In this document: positions 49,757 through 60,619 of the stretch, one piece after another
How the letters are laid out: each line of letters starts with the position of its first letter
Position numbering within the stretch: position 1 is the stretch's first letter
Origin: Doris montereyensis
Lineage: Eukaryota; Mollusca; Gastropoda; Nudibranchia; Dorididae
Length of the DNA: 64,000 bases
Direction of reading: 5' to 3'
Assembly (NCBI GenBank): GCA_037039925.1
Contig: JAXRKP010000187.1
Span: 27,501-91,500, forward strand
Made by a program: the position numbers and the translations under genes
Notes under the pieces: generated by a model
Told to the model about the DNA's origin: nothing
What the model saw: only the letters and a program-made list of their open reading frames with translations
The model's database searches: none

Positions 49757-51084
49757 CTGAAAGAAGAGGAGAGCATGCAACAATTTAATTGTTGGTTGTT
49801 TTTTTTTATTATTGGGGTTTATATTTGTTTTGGCTACATATTAAAGGTTGGGTTGCTTTTTTTAGGGGGGTTGTTATTTTTAAAAATTTTCTGTGATTGT
49901 TTCTTGTTCTACTTAGAATGTGCGGTTGTGTGTCATGTAAAAGAGGTAACGGGGGCCAGTAATAGCAATAAGAAGAAGAAGATGAAGAACAACAATAACA
50001 ACAGTGCCTTCCAATCACCCATAAGAAGAAGAAATGGAAAAAAACAGAAGATAATGATAATAATAATAATAATGATAATAATAATAATAATAATATTAAT
50101 AACACCATCAACAACAACTTTAACAAACAAGAACTTTAATCGCCCCCACGCTTCTTCTGGTCAAGTCGCAAAACGTTTTTAAGAAAGTAAACAACGCTTG
50201 AGCATAACGAGAAAGCCAACCTGTGGGTTGCGTGATCTTTGATGTCAGCCAGACGAACGGATCAACCAGAGACTTCCTGTTACTTACAGAGACTTCCCAT
50301 AATTTCACTGAGGAAAGAGATACCAAACATGGTAGTGGTAGTAAAATATATATCAAAATGAATTTTATTTTTCAGAGGCGTTGCGGCGAAAAAATCAAAA
50401 GTGTTGTGAGTTTCCAATTTTGTTTCATTGAAATGTAACCCGCCCATCATATGCGGTGATTTCAGGGCGAATGAGAGGAAACAGCAAGGTGAAAGTTAAA
50501 TGAAAGAGTTGAAGGGAAAGAAGTGGGACTTACCAGTAGCAGCCGCCAACCGGCCACCAGAGTTTCTAATCACAACACTACTGGGAACTCTTAGGAAAGG
50601 TACTTTACTCTGGTTTCCTAACCCAACTCAGACATGAATAAATACCTAGCTATAGATAAATAAAGATCTTCTTGTCAGTGTTGTTAGTATGAAACACCTA
50701 ATGGGATGCTGAACTGTCTGCTCCCCAAGGAGCTGAGGACTTTGAGTGAAATGGCCTGCTATAATGTATAGTCAGTGTCTGAACAAAACTATAAATCCAT
50801 CTTTATCGTTCTTCAAATATCTACTCACTCACAGACCAGGTACAATACAAATGGGAACAGAGTTGTATGCTCTAAGTTTTTTGGTCCTACAAAGATACTA
50901 AAAATGTTCATCAACGCCAAAGGATCAGTGACAAAGGGTTTTGAAGAAGGAGGAAAGGAAAAAGAAAAAGGAAAAGAAGAAGAAAAAGGGGAAGACAAAG
51001 AAGAAATAATCAAGAAGAAGAAGAAAAAGAAGAAAAAAACAAGAAGAAAAAGAAGACAAAGGAGAAAAACACAAAATGAAGGAG

Positions 51085-51115
<31 letters not shown>

Positions 51116-51284
51116 CTAATACTAATAATAATAATAATAATTATAATAATAATAATAAAAAATAATAATAACAATAATAATAATAATAATAATAACAATA
51201 ATAATAATAATAATAATAACTAATAATAATAATAACAATAATAACAATAATAATAATAATAACAATAATAATAATAACAGTAAC

Positions 51285-51317
<33 letters not shown>

Positions 51318-54300
51318 ACTACTAAGAGTTGAGCATAGGATAACCAGGAGTGGAGACCTGATTCTTCTACGCATACGGCATAATGTTGGTAGTTTGCCAG
51401 TGCTATCCACGCTGCCTTTTTCTTTCACAGTCTGAATAAACCTAGCTACACATTTCACTGCTGTGTCGACAGAACAAATATATATATATATATATATAAA
51501 AGAGTCCCACCTTTTTCCTTGCTTGCCCAAGCCAAGGCCGTGTCGAACTGCACTTGTCGACGCTCACTCAACTCACTCTTGTTGCCAATTAGAATGATGT
51601 GGTTCTTTGGATAAGAAATTCATTTGCTGTAGCCAACGCCACTAAATTCATTTGCAGTTGTCTCTGGATAATTACACGGTCTGCATGAATGCACGCAGAC
51701 TGCAGGTGACTAAAACTTTTTTTTTTTTTTAATAAGTATCCATAAATGCATGCCAGGTATATGCATAATTGCACGCTCAAAACGACAAAAAATGTGACAA
51801 TGTTTGTGAAATAATTCGCCCTCTTAACATTAAAAGTAAAAGCAAAGAAAAGAAAGAATGCGAGAAAGCGGAAAATCTACAGTCTAGATTGGGAACAGCC
51901 TTGACACACACGAAAGGCAGTAGGCGTAAACCGTGATCTCATCACCTTGTGCAGCTATGCAGCAAGCTTGTCACGCACTTCGCCAAAGCCTACTGCGTGG
52001 TCCATAGAAAAGACTCGCCTGTCATCAACGCACAGAATGATTGCGATTGAAATTGAAAAACAAAACAAAGCAAAACAAAACAAGTATAATCATGCAAACC
52101 ACAATTGTTGTAAATGTCTCTATGCACAACCTGTCCCACTGCGACACATAAATGCTAACAAGACTAGCCGATACAATAATAATTATCCCCACAAGGTGTC
52201 AGCCACATAAATTGACACCAAGCAATTCAGGGCATAGGGTTATCTGCTTTGTGTCACAAATGTTTTATTTCTGTGACAAATTTTTATCAGTTGATATCTA
52301 TTATTATTATTATTTTATATTATTATTATTATTATGATGATACATATGGCCTTATATCCTGAATTTACATTTTTTTCAAATATTTCTTTGTTGTCACACA
52401 AGTTGAGGAATTTGGAAAGTTCAAGCTGAGCTAGCGGCTATTCAAATTCAAATGTAGGTGTGATAGACTGCGTCAAAGCATGTCACAATAGAGTAGCAAA
52501 TTATGATATTTTAATTGACTTTACGTGAACAGTCAATTCTCTCAGCTAATTAGTCCTCGACAATTCTTTTTGAAGTGGACGATCTGGACAGCAAAATGAA
52601 ACAGAGATGCATGCAATAGATGAGAGGGAGAACGATATAGAGGAAGCATTTGGAAAAAAAACAATAACAGACACAGGAAGAACGGCATTGAACAGAGAGA
52701 CGTTCAGAGGTGCTGTCAAGAATGCAACGTCCCATGGGATATGCAGTTGATGACGATGAATCTTTTTCACGGCGTTCTACCCATATATGCTTTATAACAG
52801 TAAACAAAAAGACAAATCAAATCTTAAGAGGTAAAACAAACCCAAACAAAAATCTGTTGTATCAGATCATATAAAACTGTTTGCTTGGATTCAGTGATGG
52901 AACAATTTGTCATGCAGGCTTACGATGTGTCTCTGAACAGAGAAATTTGGTGAAAATTTGTGTGAAAAATTGGCAAACATTTAAAATCTGTGAAACAGAT
53001 AAATAATAAAGCTTACCTCTCTCTTGTCTTTATGCTTATCAATGTCCTTCTTTAATTTGTCCAGTCGCTTAAACGACTCAGCGCTTGTGACATCATAAAC
53101 TAAAATGAATCCCTGAAAATTAATCCACAGGAAAAATTAGGTGGATGATAATGGGGGGGGGGGGGGGGGGGGAAGAGAAAAGTCACAGATCTTTTTCAGT
53201 GAAGTAATTAGGAGAACGATAATAATTTATGCACCAATGCATTTAATAAAAAAACTATTTTTATAAAAAAAAAAAATTTTTAAAAAGAGACTCAACAGAC
53301 ATTACACTTCTCAAGCAAAAAAACAGGAAAGCAACTTACATCTGGGAAATTCAGGTAATGTTTGGGCAGATCCTCGTGTCCACCCTGAAATGAATCAATA
53401 ATAAAAGGGGTCAATGACACATACATTATTATTAGATTACACTTACATATTAATGTTATACCCAAAGTGATTTCAAGTACAATTATTAGATCGAGTCAGT
53501 ACTCGATATTTAAGTTACGTGGCTAGATGTACTATTCAAAATTAGCTAATTCAAAAGTTGTTGAAAATGGGAGCTTAAGTGAGTAAAAACTCTACTTAAA
53601 GACGGAGAAACAATGAAATTTTTCTTATTTAACCACTACCTCAGGTAAAAAGAGAGAATTCATTTCGTCTTGAATCTATGAATAATATAAGCTGCAACAA
53701 GAAAAAATATACAAACCGAGATCCCAAGATCGAAGATTCGAACTTTTTCTTTTACCCCACGGTCAGTTTCAATAACAGCTGTGTAGATATCCTCCATTGT
53801 TGGATGGGACGGCTGAAAGAAATAAAGTTTAAAGTCAGTCGGGTTTTTTTTTCCACCATCAAAAACAATATGCATTACACATTCTTTTGGTCCCGCTTGA
53901 TTTGCATAATGTGAGACATTTTCTTTTCAGTTCGAGTTCTCTCTCTCTCTCTGTCAGTCTGTCTTTCTCTCTGTTTGCCTCCCTACTGTTTGTATGTCTG
54001 TCTGTCTCTCTCTCTCTTTCTGTGTGTCTGTCTATCCCTTTTCTCTCTCTTTCTCTCTGCCTTTGTCTTTCTTTCTCTTTTTCTCGGCTTTCTCTCTGTC
54101 TGTCTCTCCCTGTATCACTTTCTCTCTCTTTCCTTCTCTTTCTCTCCCTTCCCTTCTCCTTATCTTTGTCTGTCTCTTTCTCTGTCAGTCTGTCTTTTTC
54201 TCTATTTGCCTTCTTACGGTCTGTCTGTCTGTCTCTCTCTCTTTCTGAGCTTGTCTGTCTGTCTATCTGTCTCTCCCTTTTCTCTCTCCCCCCTCCTATC

Positions 54301-55391
54301 TCTCTCTTTCTGTGCATGTCTGTCTGTCTGTCTCCCTTTCACTCTCTCTCAGCCTCTGTCTTTCTTTCTCTTTTTCGGTCTCTCTGCTTCCTCTCTGTCT
54401 GTCTGTCTCTCCCTCCATCACTTTCTCTCTCTTTCTTTCTCTTTCTCTTCCCTCACCTCTCCTTGTCTTTGGTCAGTATTACACATTCACCTAGACAAAA
54501 AACTGTCAATCTAATAGTATTGAAATGGAAGGACCAATCAATTTACAGTCCATGTAAATGTGTGTCTTCTCAGAGGGCATGTGGTCAATGTATCCAAAGA
54601 AGTTGCTATCAGTTTGTCAAGCACAATGCAGGTTTATTGGCTAATCAATTAAAGCTAAATTCCAATTAAATGAAAAGTTCACATTCCAATTTCAATTGAG
54701 CTCAGTCAGTCACGGTGGTCCTTATACGGCAACACGCGAGGCCAGATTTCACACCTGTTGCCGGTCACCAGTCAGAGGTATGGTAAGTGATCAGCGAAGC
54801 AGGCCAGGCCTCGGTCTGGCCATACCCACAAAACGAAAAAACGTACATGGTACGTCATGCGCGCTTCTTAGGTTAAGAGGGTAAGCAGGAAGAAAGATCC
54901 ACACGTATCAGTAGCACCACCAACCAATTAGGGGCAAAAGATAAAAATAAATATCAACATTTCCTAACTTATTTATAGGTGAGTTATGGTATCTCCATAG
55001 ACACTACACAATATCAGACATCATTAAAAATTATGCAGTAACTATCTGATTGACTAGCGTTATTGACCACCTCTCTTTCTTCCGTTTATTTTGTCTGTGA
55101 ATCACCTCGCTCTTAGTCTAACCTCGCATGAAATAATAATTACTTTAAATTTCCGTATTCCCATTTAAAGGTAAATATGATACCAATTTCTTGGTCGATT
55201 TAAAATTATTTTCTTGTTTCAAGCATCCAAGAAATGCATTTAATCAGACGAAAAAACTCACCGATTCCACAATATGGTTGCCATAGAGCAACTGTTCTAA
55301 AATTGCCGTTTTCCACACCTGTGTTCCCACACACAAGTATTTTGCTGGCTTTACCCATGGCTCTGAGTTTAAAATGCTGTATTCATAAAGT
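49689..55391 (-). CDS. NKIRAS: kappaB-Ras-like small GTPase (NKIRAS1/2 family), seven coding exons
   Basis: Ras-superfamily protein without a lipidation motif; in vertebrates kappaB-Ras binds IkappaB proteins and slows NF-kappaB activation, and also acts on Ral (family knowledge). Seven coding exons (55358-55262, 53812-53717, 53384-53340, 53112-53017, 51604-51511, 50307-50221, 49756-49689) give about 194 residues, against 191-192 in human. Visible landmarks are MGKASKILVCGNTGV..KTAI at the P-loop, [27 protein letters not shown], the G4 motif GNKSEL (NKxD-like with Glu), and a Ser-rich C-terminus NFLPGRKTKSSSSSNLDTS lacking CaaX. An in-frame TGA lies 27 bases upstream of the ATG. Exon 1 has one frame slip in the P-loop; all other exons are open and in phase. 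The paralogue (1 or 2) cannot be told. Confidence 0.92.
49955..50110. repeat. AAG/AAT triplet microsatellite
   Basis: AAGAAGAAGATGAAG followed by ATAATAATAATAATGATAAT within kappaB-Ras intron 6. Confidence 0.9.
50221..50307 (-). CDS. NKIRAS: kappaB-Ras exon 6
   Basis: Encodes (V)KLWEVSVSNRKSLVDPFVWL TSKITQPT(G), almost identical in layout to [28 protein letters not shown] of vertebrates; it covers the G5-equivalent region. Acceptor CTTTCCTCAG, donor ACAG|GTTGGC. Confidence 0.96.
50430..50560 (-). mobile_element. SINE-like family D copy (reverse)
   Basis: CATATGCGGTGATTTCAGGG, AAACAGCAAGGTGAAAG and ACCAGTAGCAGCCGCCAACC, in kappaB-Ras intron 5. Confidence 0.8.
50930..51330. repeat. GAA then AAT triplet tract
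   Basis: GAAGAAGAAAAAG-type purines (50940-51085) pass into about 240 bp of AATAATAAT with AAC, ACT and AGT interruptions, inside kappaB-Ras intron 5. Long Ile or Lys ORFs are artefacts. Confidence 0.95.
51330..51475 (-). mobile_element. SINE family C fragment (reverse)
   Basis: GAGTTGAGCATAGGATAACC, GTTGGTAGTTTGCCAGTGCT and TAGCTACACATTTCACTGCT match the body of family C. The tRNA-like head is missing and a TA repeat (51478-51498) follows. Confidence 0.8.
51511..51604 (-). CDS. NKIRAS: kappaB-Ras exon 5 (G4 motif)
   Basis: Encodes NHIILIGNKSELSERRQVQF DTALAWASKEK. GNKSEL aligns with GNKCDL, the guanine-recognition motif; the usual Asp is Glu here. Acceptor TTATCCAAAG, donor AAAG|GTGGGA, ends in phase 1. 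Confidence 0.93.
51640..53015. other. kappaB-Ras intron 4, no feature recognised
   Basis: No exon or strong repeat seen apart from a T-rich TTATTATTA run at 52298-52336. Confidence 0.55.
53017..53112 (-). CDS. NKIRAS: kappaB-Ras exon 4
   Basis: Encodes GFILVYDVTSAESFKRLDKL KKDIDKHKDKRE, 32 codons open, matching [33 protein letters not shown]. Acceptor GATTTTCAG-type, donor GAG|GTAAGC. Confidence 0.97.
53340..53384 (-). CDS. NKIRAS: kappaB-Ras exon 3 (45-bp micro-exon)
   Basis: Encodes GGHEDLPKHYLNFPD, aligning with RDGAELPRHCFSCTD just after the switch II position. It is supported by phase-0 junctions on both sides. Acceptor CATTTCAG, donor GAT|GTAAGT. Confidence 0.9.
53717..53812 (-). CDS. 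NKIRAS: kappaB-Ras exon 2
   Basis: Encodes [32 protein letters not shown]. It matches the effector-like region [22 protein letters not shown]. The switch II region reads DLGIS where Ras proteins have DTAGQ and vertebrate kappaB-Ras DTRGL. Acceptor TCTTTCAG, donor TCG|GTTTGT. Confidence 0.94.
53938..54475 (+). repeat. CT-rich microsatellite with GTCTGTCT blocks
   Basis: Over 500 bp of CTCTCTTTCTGTCTGTCT-type pyrimidine sequence in kappaB-Ras intron 1. The long ORFs over it (Ser/Leu/Cys/Val on +, Arg/Glu on -) are artefacts. Confidence 0.95.
55262..55391 (-). CDS. NKIRAS: kappaB-Ras exon 1 (coding 55358-55262, one frame slip)
   Basis: 33 bases of 5' UTR after acceptor CTTCCCTCAG, with an in-frame TGA, then MGKASKILVCGNTGV and, after a slip at about 55309-55313, [17 protein letters not shown]. 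Restoring the P-loop Gly codon (two bases short, or one extra) closes the phase to exon 2. The P-loop reads GNTGVxKT: as in all kappaB-Ras proteins, the position equal to Ras Gly12 is not Gly. A further non-coding exon must lie upstream. Confidence 0.92.
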
Positions 55392-55653
55392 CTGAGGGAA
55401 GACACAAAAACAATGATATTTAACATAGTTGCCAACGTTTTCAAATAAAAAAACAGCCTCTGGACTATGCTGACCAATTCTCATTATACTTGTTTGATGG
55501 CCTATAATATTCCAAAAACATGGATAATTTAATTTAAATAAAACTCCATTTAAGATAAGAAAATAAAACCACTGCATTCCTGACAAAATCATGTGACAGT
55601 ATTTTTAAAAACTTAGAATGGCACCTCTGGAGAGGGAAAGGTTCTGTGTGTAC

Positions 55654-55913
<260 letters not shown>

Positions 55914-56384
55914 CAATCTTTCTTTTCTTTATTTATTTATCCCCACAAAAACCAAGCCCCAAAGTTTTACTCTCATCCTTCAAAAAAAACAACTTTGGTT
56001 GTGACCCGATTATGGTACTCCTTCCTCTATGGACAACAAACAGATCTGTTCACTCAGTAAAGTGAAATCCTATTAATCAGTTAAATCTAGATCTAGATAG
56101 ACTTGAAATTGAGCAATCAAAACTTTCTTAATTTACCTTTTATGGGAAGTAAATATATAAAATTTAACAATAAATGTACACGCTACAGAAGGCAAGGATG
56201 CAGGACTCTAGATCTACTCCCGTCCGTCGAGAGGCATTTTCCTCAGACAGTTTGCTATAGTTTGTTGTTTGCTTCATTCAGTTGGGAGCACAGTAAGTTA
56301 GTAAGGATTTGTGGCTGGGAGTAGATTAGAGTTTCCTCCCCTTTTGTTGACTTTGAAGAGTTCTTCAGGAAGGGGATTAATTTC

Positions 56385-56490
56385 TACCATCGTATGATAG
56401 TCAAGAGTTATGTTTTTGACACGTAATGTCACGTTTTTTTTGGTTTTTTTATTGGAGTTGTCACTTGTTATCATTTTTCACATATTGACA
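56385..56490. mobile_element. Fragment of the MITE-like TIR family
   Basis: TGTCACGTTTTTTTTGG, TTATTGGAGTTGTCACTTGT and TATCATTTTTCACAT match one half of the elements nested in the satellite array. Confidence 0.55.
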
Positions 56491-56597
56491 CATAACATAA
56501 GAAACTATATTGTGGTACATATTATACATAACACGCACATATCCGCACATACTGGCACCATACTCATAATAGTCTTTCACATGCATATAATACCGTG

Positions 56598-57480
56598 ACA
56601 GGGCTGTGTTCTCTCACCAGACCTCTTCAACTTATGTAGCGAAATCATCTTCCGTGAAATTGAAAACATAAGAGGTATTAACATTGGTGGCGTTTACTTG
56701 AACAACATAAGATGTGCAGATGATGCTGTGCTGATGGCATACACGCCAGATGATGTCCAACAAATATTAGATAAATTTTAGACTTTAATGAGACAAAATG
56801 ATTATTACTGAACGTGAAAAAGACAGAATGCATGGCAGTTTGTAAACAAGATGATAACATCTCCTTCAATTTAACAAGTAAATAACAAATTATACAACAA
56901 GTGACACAATTTAAATACCTCGGCGCAATCATAACAAACAACTGCAAATACACCCCGAAATAAGGCGAAGGATAGCAATAGCAAAACAAACATTGCATAA
57001 TATTAAGGCTGTTGTCTCCAATTTAAAACTGAAAATAGACACGAAAGACATCTTTTCCACACTATTATATGGATGCGAAACGTGGACTTAAGATACACAA
57101 TGTCGTGAACGTTTAGAAGCATTTGAAATGTGTATGTATAGAACAATATTGAAAATCCCCTGGACAGCAAAAATAACAAACATGGAAGTTTTTGTGAAAA
57201 TTAGAAAGGAAAGAGAACTTATAAAGAACGTCAAGACAAGGCAAATGAGATTTTTTGGTCCTGTGCGGAGACAAGATGGATTAGAAAAACTAGCAACATC
57301 TGAATTCAAAGAGGGGACAAGAGCTTGAAGCAGACAACGCAGCACATACGTAACGGCGTTAAGACAAAACACGTCCGATATCACCACCAACTCGGATTTT
57401 ACAAGAAGCACTGAACACAGAACAACATGGAGAGGGATGGTCGGCAACGTGTTGAATAACGCAAGCCACAAATGATGATG
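56598..57480 (+). pseudogene. Non-LTR retrotransposon, reverse transcriptase remnant
   Basis: Starts QGCVLSPDLFNLCSEIIFRE, ENIRGINIGGVYLNNIRCAD DAVLMA: the RT palm with the catalytic YADD changed to CADD. It continues through frame changes with FKYLGAIITNN, a LYGCETWT block, CMYRTILKIPWTAKITNMEV and RQMRFFGPVRRQDGLEKLA, ending with TWRGMVGNVL and a TGA/GAT-rich tail. At least three stops and several frameshifts; endonuclease not present (5' truncated). Confidence 0.88.
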
Positions 57481-58360
57481 ATTATACCGTACATTATTAT
57501 ACCTAGCTCCTCGCAGTGTAGCGGTAATAACATCAATAATGATAATATCACATGCTACGGTGATGTCTTATTAGAGCCAATCCGAATATATAACCATATG
57601 TTTGTAAAAAGGAAAATACATCATGTATATATTGTACATTTAGACCCATTTCAAGTTATTTCAAGGATATATTTCAAGTTGCTACATTTACACATAAACC
57701 TCTCCTTCCTTTGTCATATTCACAAGGGTGTTCTGTAGACATTTTTTTTCTTCATTTCTGCCTTCACCCTTGCTCTGATGGTTCGGTTGTCTCCTTCCAT
57801 TATATCAGTGATTAGCATAGGCCTACATTTCATTGTCCTCAACAATGACAAAATTATAATTGTTCTCACAGTCATGAACACGATTTAGTTAATCTGTCTA
57901 CTTTACATTTTACCTATGTTCATGAACTTTTTTTTTCAATGATAAAGGGGAAACTGTGATTGACACAAATAAAATGATAGTACATCATGTAGCACTGTCA
58001 TCAGCATAAGCCATGGTTAAGTCTATGACTCGGAGACGGGTAACCAATGTTGTTGTTACCACTGTCATGTGACTTCGGAGAATGAATGCGGAAGTGATGC
58101 ATGTACCCTATTCTTTTTTATAGAAACTAGGGCCGAGGTCTACCATCAGGCCCCGCTGACTGCCCACAAACGGATAGGTCTACATGCAAGATAGAACTAA
58201 ACAATTTTTTAAAGAATAAAAGTTAGAAGCAGGACCTACCTGTAACGCCCATAACCTCCATATCCACATACATAGTAATGGAAGCGCTCGAAACCCCTCC
58301 TCTCTTTCCCAAGCAATCCGTTTCATTTTGGGTTTTTGAGAACCCCTCGCAATTTGGCTA
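57480..58360. other. No feature recognised
   Basis: AT-rich sequence without a supported exon or clear repeat. Confidence 0.5.
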
Positions 58361-58364
58361 TGTT

Positions 58365-58595
58365 TCATCGGAGTTTGGAACCCCTCTGAGTTTGCCTGAG
58401 TTTGGGAACCCCTCTGAGTTTGCCTGAGTTTGGGAACCTCTGAGTTTGCCTGAGTTTGGGAACCCCTCTAAGTTTGCCTGAGTTTGGGAACCCCTCTGAG
58501 TTTGCCTGAGTTTGGGAACCCTCTTGAGCTTGCCTGAGTTTGGGAACCCCTCTGAGTTTGCCTGAGTTTGGGAACCTCTGAATTTGCCTGTGTAA
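58365..58595 (+). repeat. 27-bp minisatellite
   Basis: Eight to nine units of CCTGAGTTTGGGAACCCCTC followed by TGAGTTTG. Confidence 0.96.
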
Positions 58596-58689
58596 AGTAG
58601 CTTGTGTATTACCTTAATGCCCACGTATGTGACAGCGGGCGCATTCAATGTGAACAAAGAAACATTCACTAAATACAACAACGTAAAAC

Positions 58690-58840
58690 CGGAGAAACCT
58701 GATACTTTGGAACACTATTTATGGAACCCTAAAACAGGTGGAAAACACTTGCAGATACCACTTCATGGCATTGTGCTGAAGGACACATTTTGTGCGAGCG
58801 CTGCTGGATCAGTAACAACAGTTGGTAGCGTTTATCACAA
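58690..58840 (+). pseudogene. Tail fragment of the RNase H-type LINE
   Basis: Encodes HYLWNPKTGGKHLQIPLHGI VLKDTFCASAAGSVTT, matching LWNPTTDGKHLQIPRHGIGP and AAGSVTT at 48050-48240 (-). The same element is present twice in opposite orientations. Confidence 0.82.
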
Positions 58841-59147
58841 ATGTTATGACGTATTGCAACTTCCTGCTTTTTAATTACATTTAAAACATGTCCAAAAAAA
58901 CCTTCCCCATCACCCTTTTCGTCATCTCGTTAAAATATAAAAACCCGGGAAGTCATTTAGAACCTGGCCCTATCGGTAAAATAAGATTCTCAAACTCAAA
59001 TGCAGCGCTACAGTAAAGTTATGACAACAAGTTGAATAAGAATGGAAATCACTCTTTTCTATCTACTTCTGTGTTCAAGCTGTGTGGGTTCCTTTCTGTG
59101 TCACGACCTTCTTAAAGCTAAGTCATATTCCACGAATGCCGTTGTCT

Positions 59148-59500
59148 TCCTTGGAGGGGATTCGGTAGTCTAAAGGCAAGGTGTCAGCCTCTCAACCAAA
59201 AGGTAGTGGGTTCGGGCCCCGCCAACGGTTGAAAAAATGTTCTCGATTTTTTTTTCGAGTAAAATCTACCGCCCCCCCCCCCAGGTCCAGGTAGGTGGTT
59301 CAACACCTAGTCCCATCGAAGACGGACGATAAAAATGAGGTTCCGTGTAGATCACATCGCTCTGTGCACGTTAAAGATCACTTGGCTGTTTACACTAGGG
59401 CAGTCGGGGGAAATCTAAAATCCTTCCAAAAACCCCGAGATCACCTTAGTTGTAGATGTGGGTAAATCAAATCAAATCAAATTAAAACAAATCAAATTAG
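59148..59500 (+). mobile_element. SINE family B copy
   Basis: GGGGATTCGGTAGTCTAAAG, CTCTCAACCAAAAGGTAGTG GGTTCGGGCCCCGCC, body AGGTCCAGGTAGGTGGTTCA and CACTTGGCTGTTTACACTAG, tail TCAAATCAAATCAAATTA. Full length. Confidence 0.9.
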
Positions 59501-59859
59501 GTCTCCCTTGGAGATCAGATCAAGCCAACTGAAAGAAAACGTTGACTCTACCAGCATCTCCACTTCGGACTTATACTTCAAATATATACACTGCGACAGA
59601 CAGCAGGATCGAACCGATCACATGACAGTCAACAGTTCACATGGCTTTGCTAGTGTTCCTGCCAATGAGGAGATTGGCGGGAGAAGTACCTTTAACTTTA
59701 TCTGCTTTGGGAATAAAAAGTTGATGTCTTCTACGTTCGTAACAGTAACAGTAGAGATAACACAGATCTTTAAGGGTAAAGACAAACAGTGAGGCAAGGA
59801 GAATATAGTAAGTAAAGGAAATGACATTGGATACTATTAAAAACCTATAGGAAAGAACA

Positions 59860-60024
59860 AAGACGAAACAAATACAAGGAATAGACATAAATAAATAGTT
59901 AGCTCGGTTGGTAGCACGCTTTCTTTTCATGGCAAGGCGATGGGTGCCTACGCAGATGTCCTCGGTTCGATCCTCATGGTGACCAAGGTTTTTTTCTGTC
60001 TATTCTTTGTATTTGTCTCGTCTT
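59860..60024 (+). mobile_element. TIR element with tRNA-like core (short copy)
   Basis: 27-bp ends at 59860-59886 and 59998-60024 are inverted copies matching at 25 of 27 positions (core ACAAATACAAGGAATAGAC). Between them lies a tRNA-like unit with A box TAGCTCGGTTGG (59900-59911) and B box GGTTCGATCC (59964-59973), and CATGGCAAGGCG between. A longer copy is at 18133-18601. No ORF. Confidence 0.8.
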
Positions 60025-60163
60025 GTGTTGGACCTTGGCTAGTCTACGAATTAAACAACCTGAAAATTGAATCATAACATTAAATTGCTCATTCAAAGAG
60101 AGACTGACACACATGTAATACTAATACATGCCGTGTTGTGTAACGAACATCAAGTAACCTTAC

Positions 60164-60614
60164 ATCGATTTCATGCTATTTGCCCGGCCATTTCCTTTCA
60201 TCCTGACGTTGATGGCTTTAGCCTCATTCTCGTTCTCTTTTGATGGATAAAAAGGGGAGCTAATTTGGGACTCCGTGTACTTCTGTAGGTATTTCTGCGT
60301 AGTCAAGTTGATTATGAGGAAAGTTATTCTTCAGAATTATTTTTCTTTGGGTGACATTACTGACAACACTGCTTTCATTTCTAGATCTATGTCTTGCGAC
60401 ATAATGAAGCGCGTGGTTTGGTTAATTCTTTGGAATTTATAGAGATATCACTATCTGCTGGCATGCTCTGTGATTTTTGAGAACTTAAAATCTCACTAAA
60501 TGTTTTGGGAACATTCTGGTTAAGATATTGAATACCGGTAGTTCTAATTGTGAATACTTTTCTTGTCTCTCTTTTCAGCCTTTTCGAGGACGGTTCTCCA
60601 AGGCTCCGAATCAT
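60164..60614 (-). CDS. Possible first coding exon of an unknown gene
   Basis: From ATG at 60614 the minus strand reads 75 open codons (MIRSLGEPSSKRLKRETRKV, FTIRTTGIQYLNQNVPKTFS), then TAG. In other frames the sequence stays protein-like: NESSVVSNVTQRKIILKNNF, then SSPFYPSKENENEAKAINVR MKGNGRANSMKS up to a donor GAT|GTAAGG at 60164. This chained pattern of frames mirrors the slips in the two known genes. It contains a KEN tripeptide and many basic and Ser residues. A CCAAT word lies about 40 bases upstream of the ATG. No family recognised; it could be chance. Confidence 0.4.
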
Positions 60615-60619
60615 TTGTT

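Noticed and set aside
53859..54669. Overlapping ORFs of 150-260 codons
   Set aside because: CT-rich intronic tract of kappaB-Ras; composition explained by CTGTCTCT repeats.
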